From contig NZ_CP060711.1 of the NCBI RefSeq assembly GCF_014395425.1, forward strand, positions 992,001 to 1,056,000: a DNA stretch of 64,000 nucleotides. Direction: 5' to 3'. Source of the DNA: Thermomonas brevis. Its GTDB lineage: Bacteria; Pseudomonadota; Gammaproteobacteria; Xanthomonadales; Xanthomonadaceae. Positions 11,810-21,243 of this stretch are shown here, piece after piece (positions within the stretch are counted from its first letter, which is position 1; every line of letters starts with the position of its first letter). The position numbers and the translations under genes are program-made. Under the pieces are notes generated by a model. It was not told where the DNA came from. It ran no database searches and saw only the letters and a list, made by a program, of their open reading frames with translations.

Positions 11810-13432
11810 ATGAACCGTCGCCCGATCGCCGCCGCCCTCGCCTTCGCCCTGACCGCCTGCATGGCCGCGGCCACCGCCCAGCAGCGCAACAGCCTGCCGG
11901 ACATCGGCTCGTCCGCCGGCACCGTGCTGTCGCCGGCGAAGCAGGCCGAGTACGGCGCGATGGTGCTGGCCCAGCTCCGCCACGAAGGCTACGTGCTGGA
12001 CGACCCGCTGCTGGACGGCTGGCTGGGCGACGTCGGCCAGCGACTGGCCGGCGCCAGCGACCGCCCGCAGCAGAGCTTCACCTTCTTCCTGCTGCGCGAG
12101 CGCCAGATCAACGCCTTCGCCACCCTCGGCGGCTACGTCGGGGTGAACGCCGGGCTGGTGCTGGCCGCCGACCGCGAGGACGAGGTGGCCGGCGTGCTGG
12201 CCCACGAGATTTCCCACGTCACCCAGCAGCACGTGCTGCGCGGCGCGGAGAAGGCGCAGCGCGAAAGCCTGCCGATCCTGCTGGCCACGCTGGGCGCGAT
12301 CGTCGCCGCCCAGCAGGTCGGCGGCAATTCCAGCGGCGACGCCACCTCGGCCGCGCTGATGACCGGCCTGGGCGTGCTGCAGCAGCGCCAGATCAACTAC
12401 ACCCGCGACAACGAGGCCGAGGCCGACCGCATCGGCATCCGCACCTTGGCGCACGCCGGCTACGACCCGGAGGCGATGGCGGATTTCTTCCAGACCCTGC
12501 AGTCGGTGGTGCGGATGAACCAGGGCGACGAGCGCGCCGCCGTACCCGGCTACCTGCAGACCCACCCGCTCACCCTGGCGCGCATCAGCGAGGCGCGCGA
12601 GCGCGCCGCCAAGCTCGAACCGACGCTGGCGAACACGGCGTCCGTCGCCAGCAGCAACCCGCTGCTGCCGCCCGGCCTGCAGATCGCCACCGGCGCGCGC
12701 AGCCGGCAGGGCCAGGGCAATACCGGCGACTTCGGCTGGGCACGCGAGCGCCTGCGCGTGCTCAGCGCCACCACCCCGGCGCAGGCGATCCGCGAATACC
12801 AGCAGATGCGCGCCAAGCAGCCGCTGGACGAGGCGCGCCGCTACGGCCTGGCCTTCGCCCACCAGCTCGCCGGGCAGAACGGCGAGGCGCTGGCCGAACT
12901 GGCGCCGCTGGCGCAGGCGCATCCGGACAACCTGTGGGTGCAGATCGCGATGGGCGAGGCCGAGGCGCATGCCGGCAAGCTCGCGGAGGCCGACCGCCGC
13001 TTCGAGGCGCTGCTGGCGCGCATGCCCACCCACCGCGCGCTGGCGCTGGCCTACGCGCGCCTGCTCGGCGAGCGCGACACCCGCGAGGCCGGCGCCCGCG
13101 CGGTGGCGGTGCTGCGCCCGCTACTGGGCGGCGTCGGCGGCGACCTGCCGTTCCAGCAGGCCTACGCCCGCGCCTGCGAGATCGCCGGCGAGCCGGTGCG
13201 CGCCGGCGAGGCCTGGGCCGAGGCCGCCTACCTGTCCGGCCGCCCCGAGCAGGCGCTGGTGCAGCTCAACAACCTGAAGAAGCGCGACGACCTGGACTAC
13301 TACGCCCGCGCCCGCATCGACGCACGCATCGCCGCGATCACCCCGACCGTGCTGGAGCTGCGCCGGCAGGGCGTGCGCGACGAGGAAGCCACCGGCGGGC
13401 GACTGAGCTTCGGCATCGACGGCGGGCGCTGA
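11810..13432 (+). CDS. Periplasmic M48 metalloprotease with TPR region, BepA-like
   Basis: A 540-residue exported protein. It has a signal peptide ending near residue 23 (TAQ), the zinc motif HEISH at 132 to 136 with the downstream ligand region NEAEADRIG, and a C-terminal helical repeat part. This layout matches BepA (YfgC), which oversees assembly or degradation of outer-membrane proteins such as LptD and BamA. It is transcribed away from the glutaredoxin pair. Confidence 0.88.
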   Translation: MNRRPIAAALAFALTACMAAATAQQRNSLPDIGSSAGTVLSPAKQAEYGAMVLAQLRHEGYVLDDPLLDGWLGDVGQRLAGASDRPQQSFTFFLLRERQINAFATLGGYVGVNAGLVLAADREDEVAGVLAHEISHVTQQHVLRGAEKAQRESLPILLATLGAIVAAQQVGGNSSGDATSAALMTGLGVLQQRQINYTRDNEAEADRIGIRTLAHAGYDPEAMADFFQTLQSVVRMNQGDERAAVPGYLQTHPLTLARISEARERAAKLEPTLANTASVASSNPLLPPGLQIATGARSRQGQGNTGDFGWARERLRVLSATTPAQAIREYQQMRAKQPLDEARRYGLAFAHQLAGQNGEALAELAPLAQAHPDNLWVQIAMGEAEAHAGKLAEADRRFEALLARMPTHRALALAYARLLGERDTREAGARAVAVLRPLLGGVGGDLPFQQAYARACEIAGEPVRAGEAWAEAAYLSGRPEQALVQLNNLKKRDDLDYYARARIDARIAAITPTVLELRRQGVRDEEATGGRLSFGIDGGR

Positions 13433-13434
13433 GC

Positions 13435-13463
13435 CGGTCACGAAACTGTCACCAAACCGTCGT
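13435..13463 (+). promoter_or_regulatory. Pho box upstream of phoB
   Basis: Three 7-base units, CGGTCAC (13435), CTGTCAC (13446) and CCGTCGT (13457), repeat every 11 bases with A-rich 4-base spacers, as PhoB half-sites do. TAATGA at 13465 is a possible -10 element. This implies autoregulation of phoBR under phosphate limitation. Confidence 0.8.
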
Positions 13464-13506
13464 GTAATGATGCGGCGCCCCTCCCGCGGCGCGATCAACG
13501 GACGAC

Positions 13507-14208
13507 ATGCAAAAGCACATCCTGATCGTCGAAGACGAGCCCGCGATCCGCGACATGCTGGCCTACGCGCTGCGCAAAGGCGACTACGCGCCGCTGCTGG
13601 CCGGCGACGCGCGCGAGGCGCAGGAACGGATCGCCGAGCGCGTGCCCGACCTGATCCTGCTGGACTGGATGCTGCCCGGCACCAGCGGCCTCGAACTGGC
13701 GCGGCGCTGGCGGCGCGAGGCGCTGACCCGCGACATCCCGATCATCATGCTGACCGCGCGCGGCGAGGAGAACGACCGCGTCGGCGGGCTGGAAGCCGGC
13801 GTCGACGACTACGTGGTCAAGCCGTTCTCCGCGCGCGAGCTGCTGGCGCGCATCCGCGCGGTGCTGCGGCGCTCGCGCGACGACGACGACGACGGCAGCG
13901 TGCAGGTCGGCGCGCTGCGCATCGACGGCGCGGCGCACCGGGTGTTCGCCGATCTCGACGGCGCTTCGCACCCGATCCAGATGGGCCCGACCGAATACCG
14001 CCTGCTGCATTTCTTCATGACCCACGCCGAGCGCGTGTACACCCGCACCCAGCTGCTCGACCACGTCTGGGGCGGCAGCGTGTACGTGGAGGAGCGCACC
14101 GTCGACGTGCACATCCGTCGCCTGCGCAAGACGCTGGAGCCGCATCGGCTGGAAGCGATGGTGCAGACGGTGCGCGGCGCGGGCTACCGGTTCTCGGCGG
14201 CGGTGTGA
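13507..14208 (+). CDS. phoB: Phosphate regulon response regulator PhoB
   Basis: A 233-residue OmpR-type regulator. The receiver domain has the acidic pocket EDE at 9 to 11, the phosphorylation site Asp53 and Lys105; the C-terminal winged-helix domain ends RGAGYRFS. It lies behind a Pho box and 174 bases upstream of phoR. That gap holds no feature I recognise. Confidence 0.96.
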   Translation: MQKHILIVEDEPAIRDMLAYALRKGDYAPLLAGDAREAQERIAERVPDLILLDWMLPGTSGLELARRWRREALTRDIPIIMLTARGEENDRVGGLEAGVDDYVVKPFSARELLARIRAVLRRSRDDDDDGSVQVGALRIDGAAHRVFADLDGASHPIQMGPTEYRLLHFFMTHAERVYTRTQLLDHVWGGSVYVEERTVDVHIRRLRKTLEPHRLEAMVQTVRGAGYRFSAAV

Positions 14209-14382
14209 GCGGCGGTTGTTGCTGCGATCCGCGTCGTTCCGGGCACGGCGAAGCTCCTGCTGCATCGCTCCACGCATCGGCAACGGCGCCTTCGCCGCAT
14301 CCGGCATGACGGCCCGGCTGCGCCGAAGCCGCTGACCGGCATCGCGCCAACGCCTGCAACACAACCGCACTAGACTCCCTCC

Positions 14383-15710
14383 ATGCCCAACGCCGTCCGC
14401 ACCGCCTGGCTCCGCACCCTCGCCCAGCTTGCGCTGGTGCTGGCGGCCGGCCTGGGCGCCGGGTTCGCGCTCGGCCATCCGTGGCCGGCGCTGGCGCTGA
14501 CCGCGCTGGCGGTGGTCGGCTTCCACTACTGGCGCCTGCAACGCGTGCTGCAACGGCTGGCCGCGCGCCAGCGCCTGCCGCCCGGCGGCGGTTCCGGCGC
14601 ATGGAACGAACTCGACGCGCTGCTGTTCCGCGGCCAGACCGAGATGCGCGCGCGCAAGCGCCGCCTGCTGGCGATGCTGCGCGCCTACCGCGCGGTGGCC
14701 GCCGCCCTGCCCGACGCGGTGGTGCTGGTGGAACGCAACAGCCAGCGCGTGCTGTGGTTCAACGAGGCGGCGACGCCGCTGCTCGGCCTGCGCTATCCGC
14801 GCCACCACAACGCCTCGCTCGCCGACGCGCTGCGGCCGCTGCCGATGGCGCAGTGGCTGGCCGCCGGCCGCAATGCCGAGCCGATGGAGGACGTGGCCTC
14901 GCCGGTCGATCCCGAGCGCCGCCTGAGCCTGCGCCTGCTGCCCTATTCCGAGGACCTGTGGCTGCTGCTGGCGCGCGACGTCAGCAAGCTGCTGCGGCTG
15001 GAGCACATGCGCCGCGACTTCGTCGCCAACGTCTCGCACGAACTGCGCACGCCGCTGACCGTGATCCACGGCTACCTGGAAATGCTGGACGCCGACGACA
15101 ACCCGGAATGGGCGGCGCTGCTGGCGGAGATGCGCCGGCAGTCGCAGCGCATGACCCGGCTGGTCGAGGATCTATTGACCCTGTCGCGGCTGGAAGCGCG
15201 CGACCAGCTGCCGGACGAGCACGTGGCGATGGCGCCGATGCTGGCCAGCCTGCGCCGCGAAGCGGAAGCGCTGAGCGGCGGCCGCCACCGCATCGACATG
15301 GAGGACGCCGCGCAGGTCGACCTGCGCGGCGCGACCAAGGAACTGCACAGCGCGTTCGGCAACCTTGTCAGCAACGCGGTGCGCTACACGCCCGACGGCG
15401 GCAGGATAGACATCCGCTTCGCCAGCGACGCCGACGGCGGCGCGACGCTGTCCGTGCGCGACACCGGCTACGGCATTCCCGCCTCGCACCTGCCGCGCCT
15501 GACCGAACGCTTCTACCGCGTCTCCACCAGCCGCTCACGCGAAACCGGCGGCACCGGGCTGGGCCTCGCCATCGTCAAGCACGTGCTGGGCCTGCACGGC
15601 GCGCAACTGCATATTTCCAGCGACGTCGGCGCGGGCAGCACCTTCACCTGCCGCTTCGCCGCCCCCCGCGTGCTCGCGCGCGATCCCGATCCTTCTTCCG
15701 CCCGCCATGA
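14383..15710 (+). CDS. phoR: Phosphate regulon sensor histidine kinase PhoR (apparent frameshift near the end)
   Basis: A membrane sensor kinase paired with PhoB. It has two N-terminal membrane segments, a PAS-like region, the H-box SHELRTPL with His219, and an ATPase domain ending in GSTFTCRF. The recognisable protein ends near 15660, but its frame then has no stop for over 2 kb and runs through ppk. A single added base in the C6 run at 15662 to 15667 would place the stop TGA at 15708 to 15710, overlapping the ppk ATG. I therefore end the gene at 15710 and regard the indel as a sequencing error or a recent mutation. Confidence 0.85.
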
Positions 15711-17797
15711 ACGCCGAACCCAGCCCCGCTCCGCACGCCATGTCCCTGCACGATCCGTCGCTGTACGCCAACCGCGAACTGTCGCAGCTCGACTTCAACT
15801 TCCGCGTGCTGGCGCAGGCGCAGGACCCGTCGGTGCCGCTGCTGGAGCGGCTGCGCTACCTGTGCATCTCCTGCACCAACCTCGACGAGTTCTTCGAGAT
15901 CCGCGGCGGCGCGGTGCGCCATGCGGTGGAGCTGAACCTGCCGGCCGGCATGGACGGCCTGGAACCGGCCGCGCTGCTGGAGCGCATCCACGAGCGCGCC
16001 GCCGAACTGGTGGACGCGCAGTACCGCTGCTTCGACAAGGAGCTGCGCCCGGCGCTGGCGGACCAGGGCATCCGCCTGCTCCAGCGCGAGCAGTGGACGC
16101 CGGAGCAGACCGAATGGCTGCGCGCGCACTTTCGCGACGAGATCATGCCGGTGCTGTCGCCGCTGGGCCTGGACCCGGCGCATCCGTTCCCGAAGATCCT
16201 CAACAAGTCGCTCAACGTGGTGGTGCAGCTGGAGGGCCGCGACGCGTTCGGGCGCGAAGGCCACCTGGCGATCGTGCGCGCGCCGCGCTCGCTGCCGCGG
16301 ATCATCCGCCTGCCCGATGCGGACGGCGACGGCGACGCCTTCCACGACTTCGTGTTCCTCAGCACGGTGCTGTCGGCGTTCGTGCACGAGCTGTTCCCGG
16401 GCATGCAGGTCAACGGCGCGCACCAGTTCCGGGTCACCCGCAACTCCGAGCTGATCGTCGACGAGGACGACATGGACAACCTCGCGCTGGCGCTGCGCGA
16501 CGAGCTGCTCGGCCGCGGCTACCTGCGCGCGGTGCGGCTGGAGATCGACGAACGCTGCCCGCAGGCGGTGGTGGACACGCTGCTCGCCAACTTCGACCTG
16601 TCGGAAAGCGCGGTCTACAAGATCAACGGCCCGGTCAACCTCAACCGGGTGGTGCAGGTCTACGACATGGTGCAGCGGCCGGACCTGAAGTTCCGGCCGT
16701 TCCAGCCGCGCCTGCCGCGCGACATGGACGCGATGTTCGACCTGATCCGCCAGGGCGACGTGCTGCTGCACCACCCGTTCGACGGCTTCGCGCCGGTGCT
16801 GGAGCTGATCCGGCAGGCGGCGGAAGACCCGGACGTGCTGGCGATCAAGCAAACGCTCTACCGCACCGGCAAGGATTCGCCGATCGTCGAGCACCTGATC
16901 CAGGCCGCGCGCAACGGCAAGGACGTGACCGTGGTGGTGGAGCTGCGCGCGCGCTTCGACGAGGAAGCCAACCTGCGCCTGGCCGACCGCCTGCAGGACG
17001 CCGGCGTGCAGGTGGTGTACGGCGTGGTGGGCTACAAGACCCACGCCAAGATGCTTCTGATCGTGCGCCGCGAGGGCAGCGCGCTGCGCCGCTACGTGCA
17101 CCTCGGCACCGGCAACTACCACAGCGGCACCGCGCGCGTGTACACCGACTTCGGGCTGATGACCGCCGATCCCGGCATCGGCAACGACGTGCACCTGATC
17201 TTCCAGCAGCTCTCCGGTCTGGCCGCGCCGCTGACCCTGGCGCATCTGCTGCAATCGCCGTTCACGCTGCAGCGCGGCGTGCTGGAGCGGATCGGACGCG
17301 AGGCCGCGCACGCGCGGGCCGGCCGGCCCGCGCGTCTCATCGCCAAGATGAACGCGCTCAACGAGCCGGAGGTGGTGCGCGCGCTGTACGAAGCCTCGCA
17401 GGCCGGGGTCGAGATCGACCTGATCGTGCGCGGCGCCTGCGCGCTGCGGCCAGGCATTTCGGGCGTGTCCGACAGCATCCGCGTGCGCTCGGTGGTCGGC
17501 CGCTTCCTCGAACACCACCGCGTGTGGTGGTTCGGCAACGACGGCGAGCCCGAGCTGTTCTGCTCGTCCGCCGACTGGCTGGAGCGCAACCTGCTGCGCC
17601 GCGTGGAGACCGCATTCCCGATCCTCGACCCGCAGGTCGCCGACCGCGTCCGGCGCGAAGGGCTGCTCAACTACCTGGCCGACAACCAGAACGCCTGGCA
17701 GCTGCGCGCCGACGGCCGCTACGAGAAATGCGCGCCGGGCAAGGGCGAGCCGGCGTTCTCGGCGCAGCTGGCGATGCTCGATGCGCTGGACGGCTGA
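15707..17797 (+). CDS. ppk: Polyphosphate kinase 1
   Basis: This enzyme makes polyphosphate from ATP. The 696 residues show the PPK1 hallmarks: N-terminal NRELSQLDFNFRVL, the phosphorylated histidine His446 in YKTHAKML, and a second conserved histidine His603 in RFLEHHRVWWFGN. Its start overlaps the repaired phoR stop; a second start MSLHDPSLYANREL at 15740 is also possible. It is followed by ppx, so the cluster joins phosphate sensing with polyphosphate synthesis and breakdown. Confidence 0.97.
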   Translation: MNAEPSPAPHAMSLHDPSLYANRELSQLDFNFRVLAQAQDPSVPLLERLRYLCISCTNLDEFFEIRGGAVRHAVELNLPAGMDGLEPAALLERIHERAAELVDAQYRCFDKELRPALADQGIRLLQREQWTPEQTEWLRAHFRDEIMPVLSPLGLDPAHPFPKILNKSLNVVVQLEGRDAFGREGHLAIVRAPRSLPRIIRLPDADGDGDAFHDFVFLSTVLSAFVHELFPGMQVNGAHQFRVTRNSELIVDEDDMDNLALALRDELLGRGYLRAVRLEIDERCPQAVVDTLLANFDLSESAVYKINGPVNLNRVVQVYDMVQRPDLKFRPFQPRLPRDMDAMFDLIRQGDVLLHHPFDGFAPVLELIRQAAEDPDVLAIKQTLYRTGKDSPIVEHLIQAARNGKDVTVVVELRARFDEEANLRLADRLQDAGVQVVYGVVGYKTHAKMLLIVRREGSALRRYVHLGTGNYHSGTARVYTDFGLMTADPGIGNDVHLIFQQLSGLAAPLTLAHLLQSPFTLQRGVLERIGREAAHARAGRPARLIAKMNALNEPEVVRALYEASQAGVEIDLIVRGACALRPGISGVSDSIRVRSVVGRFLEHHRVWWFGNDGEPELFCSSADWLERNLLRRVETAFPILDPQVADRVRREGLLNYLADNQNAWQLRADGRYEKCAPGKGEPAFSAQLAMLDALDG

Positions 17798-17875
17798 GAT
17801 CGTGTGCGTCATTCGCCGGAAGCGGGAATGGCGGACAAAACGGCGGCGACGATTTCATAATGCGCGCATGACGCC

Positions 17876-19429
17876 ATGCCGTACGACGACTTCCCGCGCA
17901 TGAAGACGCTGCCTTCCCGCGCCGTCGGGCCACTGCGCGACGGCGACCTGCTGGCCGCGCTGGACCTCGGTTCCAACAGCTTCCACATCGTGGTGGCGCA
18001 GCGCGTGCTGGGCCAGCTGCGGGTGGTCGACCGCCTGCGCGAAACCGTGCGCATGGCCGAGGGCCTGAACGCGCTGGGGGGGCTGTCGCCGGAGGTGTGC
18101 GAACGCGCGCTGGCCTGCCTGTCGCGGTTCGGCCAGCGCATCGCCGACATCCCGCCGCGGCAGGTGCGCGCCGTCGCCACCAACACCGTGCGTCAACTGC
18201 GTTCGCCGGAGGCGTTCCTGGGCCCGGCCGAAGCCGCGCTGGGGCATGCCATCGACGTGATCTCCGGGCGCGAGGAAGCGCGTCTAGTCTACCTCGGCGT
18301 GGCCCACGAGCAGCCGCCGCAGGATGACCAGAAGCGGCTGGTGATCGACATCGGCGGCGGCTCCACCGAATGCATCATCGGCCGCGGCTTCACCCCGCTG
18401 GAGCGCGAAAGCCTGCAGGTGGGCTGCGTCGCCAGCACGCGCCGGTTCTTCGAGGGCGGCAAGCTCACCCGCAAGCGCTGGAACGCCGCGCTGACCGAAG
18501 TGGCGCTGCAGTTCCAGCAGTTCGCCGCGCCCTACCGCAGCCTGGGCTGGGACGAGGCGATCGGCACCTCCGGCACGCACAAGGCGATCGGCAACATCTG
18601 CGCGTCGATGAAGCTGACCAAGGGCGCGATCACCCGCGAGGCGCTGGCCGTCGTGCGCGACCGCATCCTGCAGGCCGGCCGGATCGAAGACATCGACCTG
18701 CCCGGCCTGTCCGACGACCGCCGGCCGGTGATCGCCGGCGGCGTGCTGGTGCTGGAGGCGGCGTTCGACGCGCTGGACCTGTCGCGCCTGCAGGTCAGCA
18801 AGGCGGCGCTGCGCGAAGGCGTGCTGTACGACCTGCTGGGCCGCGGCGGCGCCGACGATCCGCGCGACGTCTCGGTGGCCGCGCTGATGCAGCGCTACGG
18901 CGTGGATGCGGCGCAGGCCGCGCGGGTGGAAGCCACCGCGCTGGCGCTGTTCGACCAGGTCGCGAAGGCGTGGTCGCTGGGCGCCGAAGACCGCGCGGTG
19001 CTGTCGCGCGCGGCGCACCTGCACGAAATCGGCCTCGCCATCGCCCACAGCGGTTACCACACGCACGGCGCCTACGTGCTGCAGCATTCCGACATCGCCG
19101 GCTTCTCGCAGCAGGGCCAGCGCTTCCTGGCCGCGCTGGTGCGCGCGCACCGGCGCAGCGTGCCGAAGTCGGCGTTCGAGATGATCCCCGACCGGCTGCT
19201 GGCCAACGCCCGCCACCTCGCCGCGCTGCTGCGGCTGGCGGTGCTGCTGCACCGCTCGCGCGGCAACGAGACGCCGGCCGGGCTGCAGCTCCAGGCCGAA
19301 GGCGAGAAGCTGGTCCTGCGCATGGACAAGCGCTGGCTGCAGGCCCGCCCGCTGCTGCGCGCCGACCTGGAAAGCGAGCCCGAGGACATGCTGGGGCTGG
19401 GCATCAACCTGAAGCTCGCGCTCGACTGA
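17876..19429 (+). CDS. ppx: Exopolyphosphatase (Ppx/GppA family)
   Basis: It releases phosphate from polyphosphate ends or hydrolyses pppGpp. The 517 residues contain the ASKHA signatures ALDLGSNSFH and VIDIGGGSTE and a C-terminal HD-like helical domain. Two starts are possible, 17876 and 17900; the second gives MKTLPSRAVGPL. Its position right after ppk favours Ppx over GppA. Confidence 0.93.
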   Translation: MPYDDFPRMKTLPSRAVGPLRDGDLLAALDLGSNSFHIVVAQRVLGQLRVVDRLRETVRMAEGLNALGGLSPEVCERALACLSRFGQRIADIPPRQVRAVATNTVRQLRSPEAFLGPAEAALGHAIDVISGREEARLVYLGVAHEQPPQDDQKRLVIDIGGGSTECIIGRGFTPLERESLQVGCVASTRRFFEGGKLTRKRWNAALTEVALQFQQFAAPYRSLGWDEAIGTSGTHKAIGNICASMKLTKGAITREALAVVRDRILQAGRIEDIDLPGLSDDRRPVIAGGVLVLEAAFDALDLSRLQVSKAALREGVLYDLLGRGGADDPRDVSVAALMQRYGVDAAQAARVEATALALFDQVAKAWSLGAEDRAVLSRAAHLHEIGLAIAHSGYHTHGAYVLQHSDIAGFSQQGQRFLAALVRAHRRSVPKSAFEMIPDRLLANARHLAALLRLAVLLHRSRGNETPAGLQLQAEGEKLVLRMDKRWLQARPLLRADLESEPEDMLGLGINLKLALD

Positions 19430-19471
19430 TTTTCCTTCTCCCCATCGCAAACGGGAGAGGGATCAAAAACA

Positions 19472-19495
19472 AAGGGCCGGCAAACGCCGGCCCTT
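19472..19495 (-). terminator. Terminator between ppx and the M28 peptidase gene
   Basis: A perfect 10-base stem (AAGGGCCGGC and its complement) with a 4-base loop. On the minus strand it is followed by TTTGTTTTTG, so it mainly serves the M28 gene. Confidence 0.75.
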
Positions 19496-19517
19496 CGCAT
19501 TCCCGCGCTGGAACCGC

Positions 19518-21122
19518 TTACTTCGCTTCCACGAACGGCTTGCGCGGCAGCTTCGCCGGACGCATCGCAGTGTTGTAGACGAACGAGGCGACGATCGCCG
19601 AGGCCTGCTTCAGGTCGTCCGCCACCGCGTGGTCCTGCACGTCCAGGTCGGTGTGGTGGACATGGCTGAAGTAGTCCAGCTGGTCCTGCACGAACTGGAA
19701 GCCGGGGATGCCGATCGCGTCGAAGCTGACGTGGTCGGTGCTGCCGGTGTTGCGCTGGGTGACGATGGTGGCGCCGACGTCGTGCCACGGCTTCAGCCAT
19801 TCCTCGAAGATCGGCGCGACGGCGAGGTTCTCCTGCGCGTAGACGCCTCGGATCTTGCCGCTGCCGTTGTCGAGGTTGAAGTAGGCCGAGACCTTGCCGT
19901 AGTCCTGCCCGCGGATCAGCTTGCCCTTGCTCTGGCGGAAGAACGCCGGCAGCGCCTTCTGCTCCGGATCCTTCGGTTCCTCGAACTTGCCGAAGTGCTT
20001 GCCGACATAGTCCTGCGAGCCGATCAGGCCCTGCTCCTCGCCGGTCCACAGCGCCACGCGGATGGTGCGGTTGGGCTTGGCGCCCACGGTCTTGAGGATG
20101 CGCATCGCCTCCATCATCACCGCCACGCCCGCGCCGTTATCGTTGGCGCCGGAGCCGGTGTGCCAGGAGTCCATGTGCGCGCCCAGCATCACCACTTCGT
20201 TCTTCTGCGGGCCGGTGCCGGGAATCTCGGCGATGGTGTTGTAGCCGGGCTGGTTGGCCTCGTCGAGGAAGCGCGCGGCGACGTTGAGGCGCAGCTTCAC
20301 CGGCTCCTTGCGATCCAGCGCGCGCATCACCGTGTTGTAGTGCTCGGCCATCATCACCAGCGAGGGCACGCCCACCGATTCGCCGGCCTTGCGCGAGCCG
20401 CCGCCCATGACCCGGACGATGCCGTCGTTCCAGCTGCTGATCGACACGGTGGCGACCACGCCCTCGTCGATCAGGAACTGGTTGAGCAGCGGCGCCAGCT
20501 CCATGCGCGCGCGGAAGCGCGCCATCATCGCCGGATCGACCTCGCGCTCCTTCGGCAGCGGGTAGGACAGCAGTTCTTCCAGGCTGTCGTGGTCGTGGCG
20601 GCTGAAGTCCGACTTCTCGTTCGGCTTGTACGGGCGCAGCTCGTCGGTGAAGACGATCTTGCCCTTCAGCTTGCCCTTCCACTTCTCCAGGTCGGCCTTG
20701 GATTCGATCTTGGCGAAGACCGCCTCGCCTTCCACCGCGCCGGTGGTGCCCGGCGTCCACGCCTTGGGCAGCGCGTGCAGCGGCATCGCGCGCGGGCTGA
20801 GCATCTCGACGCTGGCGTCGGTGAACGCCCAGCCGCGGCCGAGGTCTTCCACCGCCTCGTCGTGGACGTTGGACAGGCCCCACTCGGTGAACTTCGAGCG
20901 GGTCCAGCGGTTGGCCTCCGCCATCGACGGCGAATTGGTCAGGCGCGGGCCGATCACGTCGGTCAGGTGGTTCAGCGTCGCCATCACCTGCGAGCGCTGG
21001 AACGCCTCTTGGCGGATCTGCGCGGTCATGTCCAGATCAACCTTCTCCTGCGCGGCCACACCCTGCGCACCCACCAGCCCGGCCGCCAGCAAGGCGGTCG
21101 TCAACATCAGTCGCTTCATCAT
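19518..21122 (-). CDS. Secreted M28 family zinc peptidase
   Basis: A 534-residue exported aminopeptidase or carboxypeptidase. The start MMKRLMLTTALLAAG begins a signal peptide cleaved near residue 25. A PA-like insert (about 110 to 270) precedes the M28 domain with metal ligands in GAHMDSW, ANDNGAG, WTGEEQG and the C-terminal HVHHTDLD. It stands alone between ppx and creD. Confidence 0.9.
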   Translation of the reverse strand: MMKRLMLTTALLAAGLVGAQGVAAQEKVDLDMTAQIRQEAFQRSQVMATLNHLTDVIGPRLTNSPSMAEANRWTRSKFTEWGLSNVHDEAVEDLGRGWAFTDASVEMLSPRAMPLHALPKAWTPGTTGAVEGEAVFAKIESKADLEKWKGKLKGKIVFTDELRPYKPNEKSDFSRHDHDSLEELLSYPLPKEREVDPAMMARFRARMELAPLLNQFLIDEGVVATVSISSWNDGIVRVMGGGSRKAGESVGVPSLVMMAEHYNTVMRALDRKEPVKLRLNVAARFLDEANQPGYNTIAEIPGTGPQKNEVVMLGAHMDSWHTGSGANDNGAGVAVMMEAMRILKTVGAKPNRTIRVALWTGEEQGLIGSQDYVGKHFGKFEEPKDPEQKALPAFFRQSKGKLIRGQDYGKVSAYFNLDNGSGKIRGVYAQENLAVAPIFEEWLKPWHDVGATIVTQRNTGSTDHVSFDAIGIPGFQFVQDQLDYFSHVHHTDLDVQDHAVADDLKQASAIVASFVYNTAMRPAKLPRKPFVEAK

Positions 21123-21243
21123 CGTCCCCGTGAACTGCGGCAAAGGCCCGAGTCTAGCCAGCGCCGGGGTTGGACTTCCCGGGCCTTTGGTCATGCCCGG
21201 CGGCGGCGGACGTGACGCAGCGCACGTTCCGCCGCCGCGCGCG

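Noticed and set aside
14383..17871. A 1162-residue PhoR fusion protein
   Set aside because: After residue 430 the translation is an out-of-frame reading of ppk, rich in Arg/Ala/Gly. I treat it as a result of the indel described for phoR.
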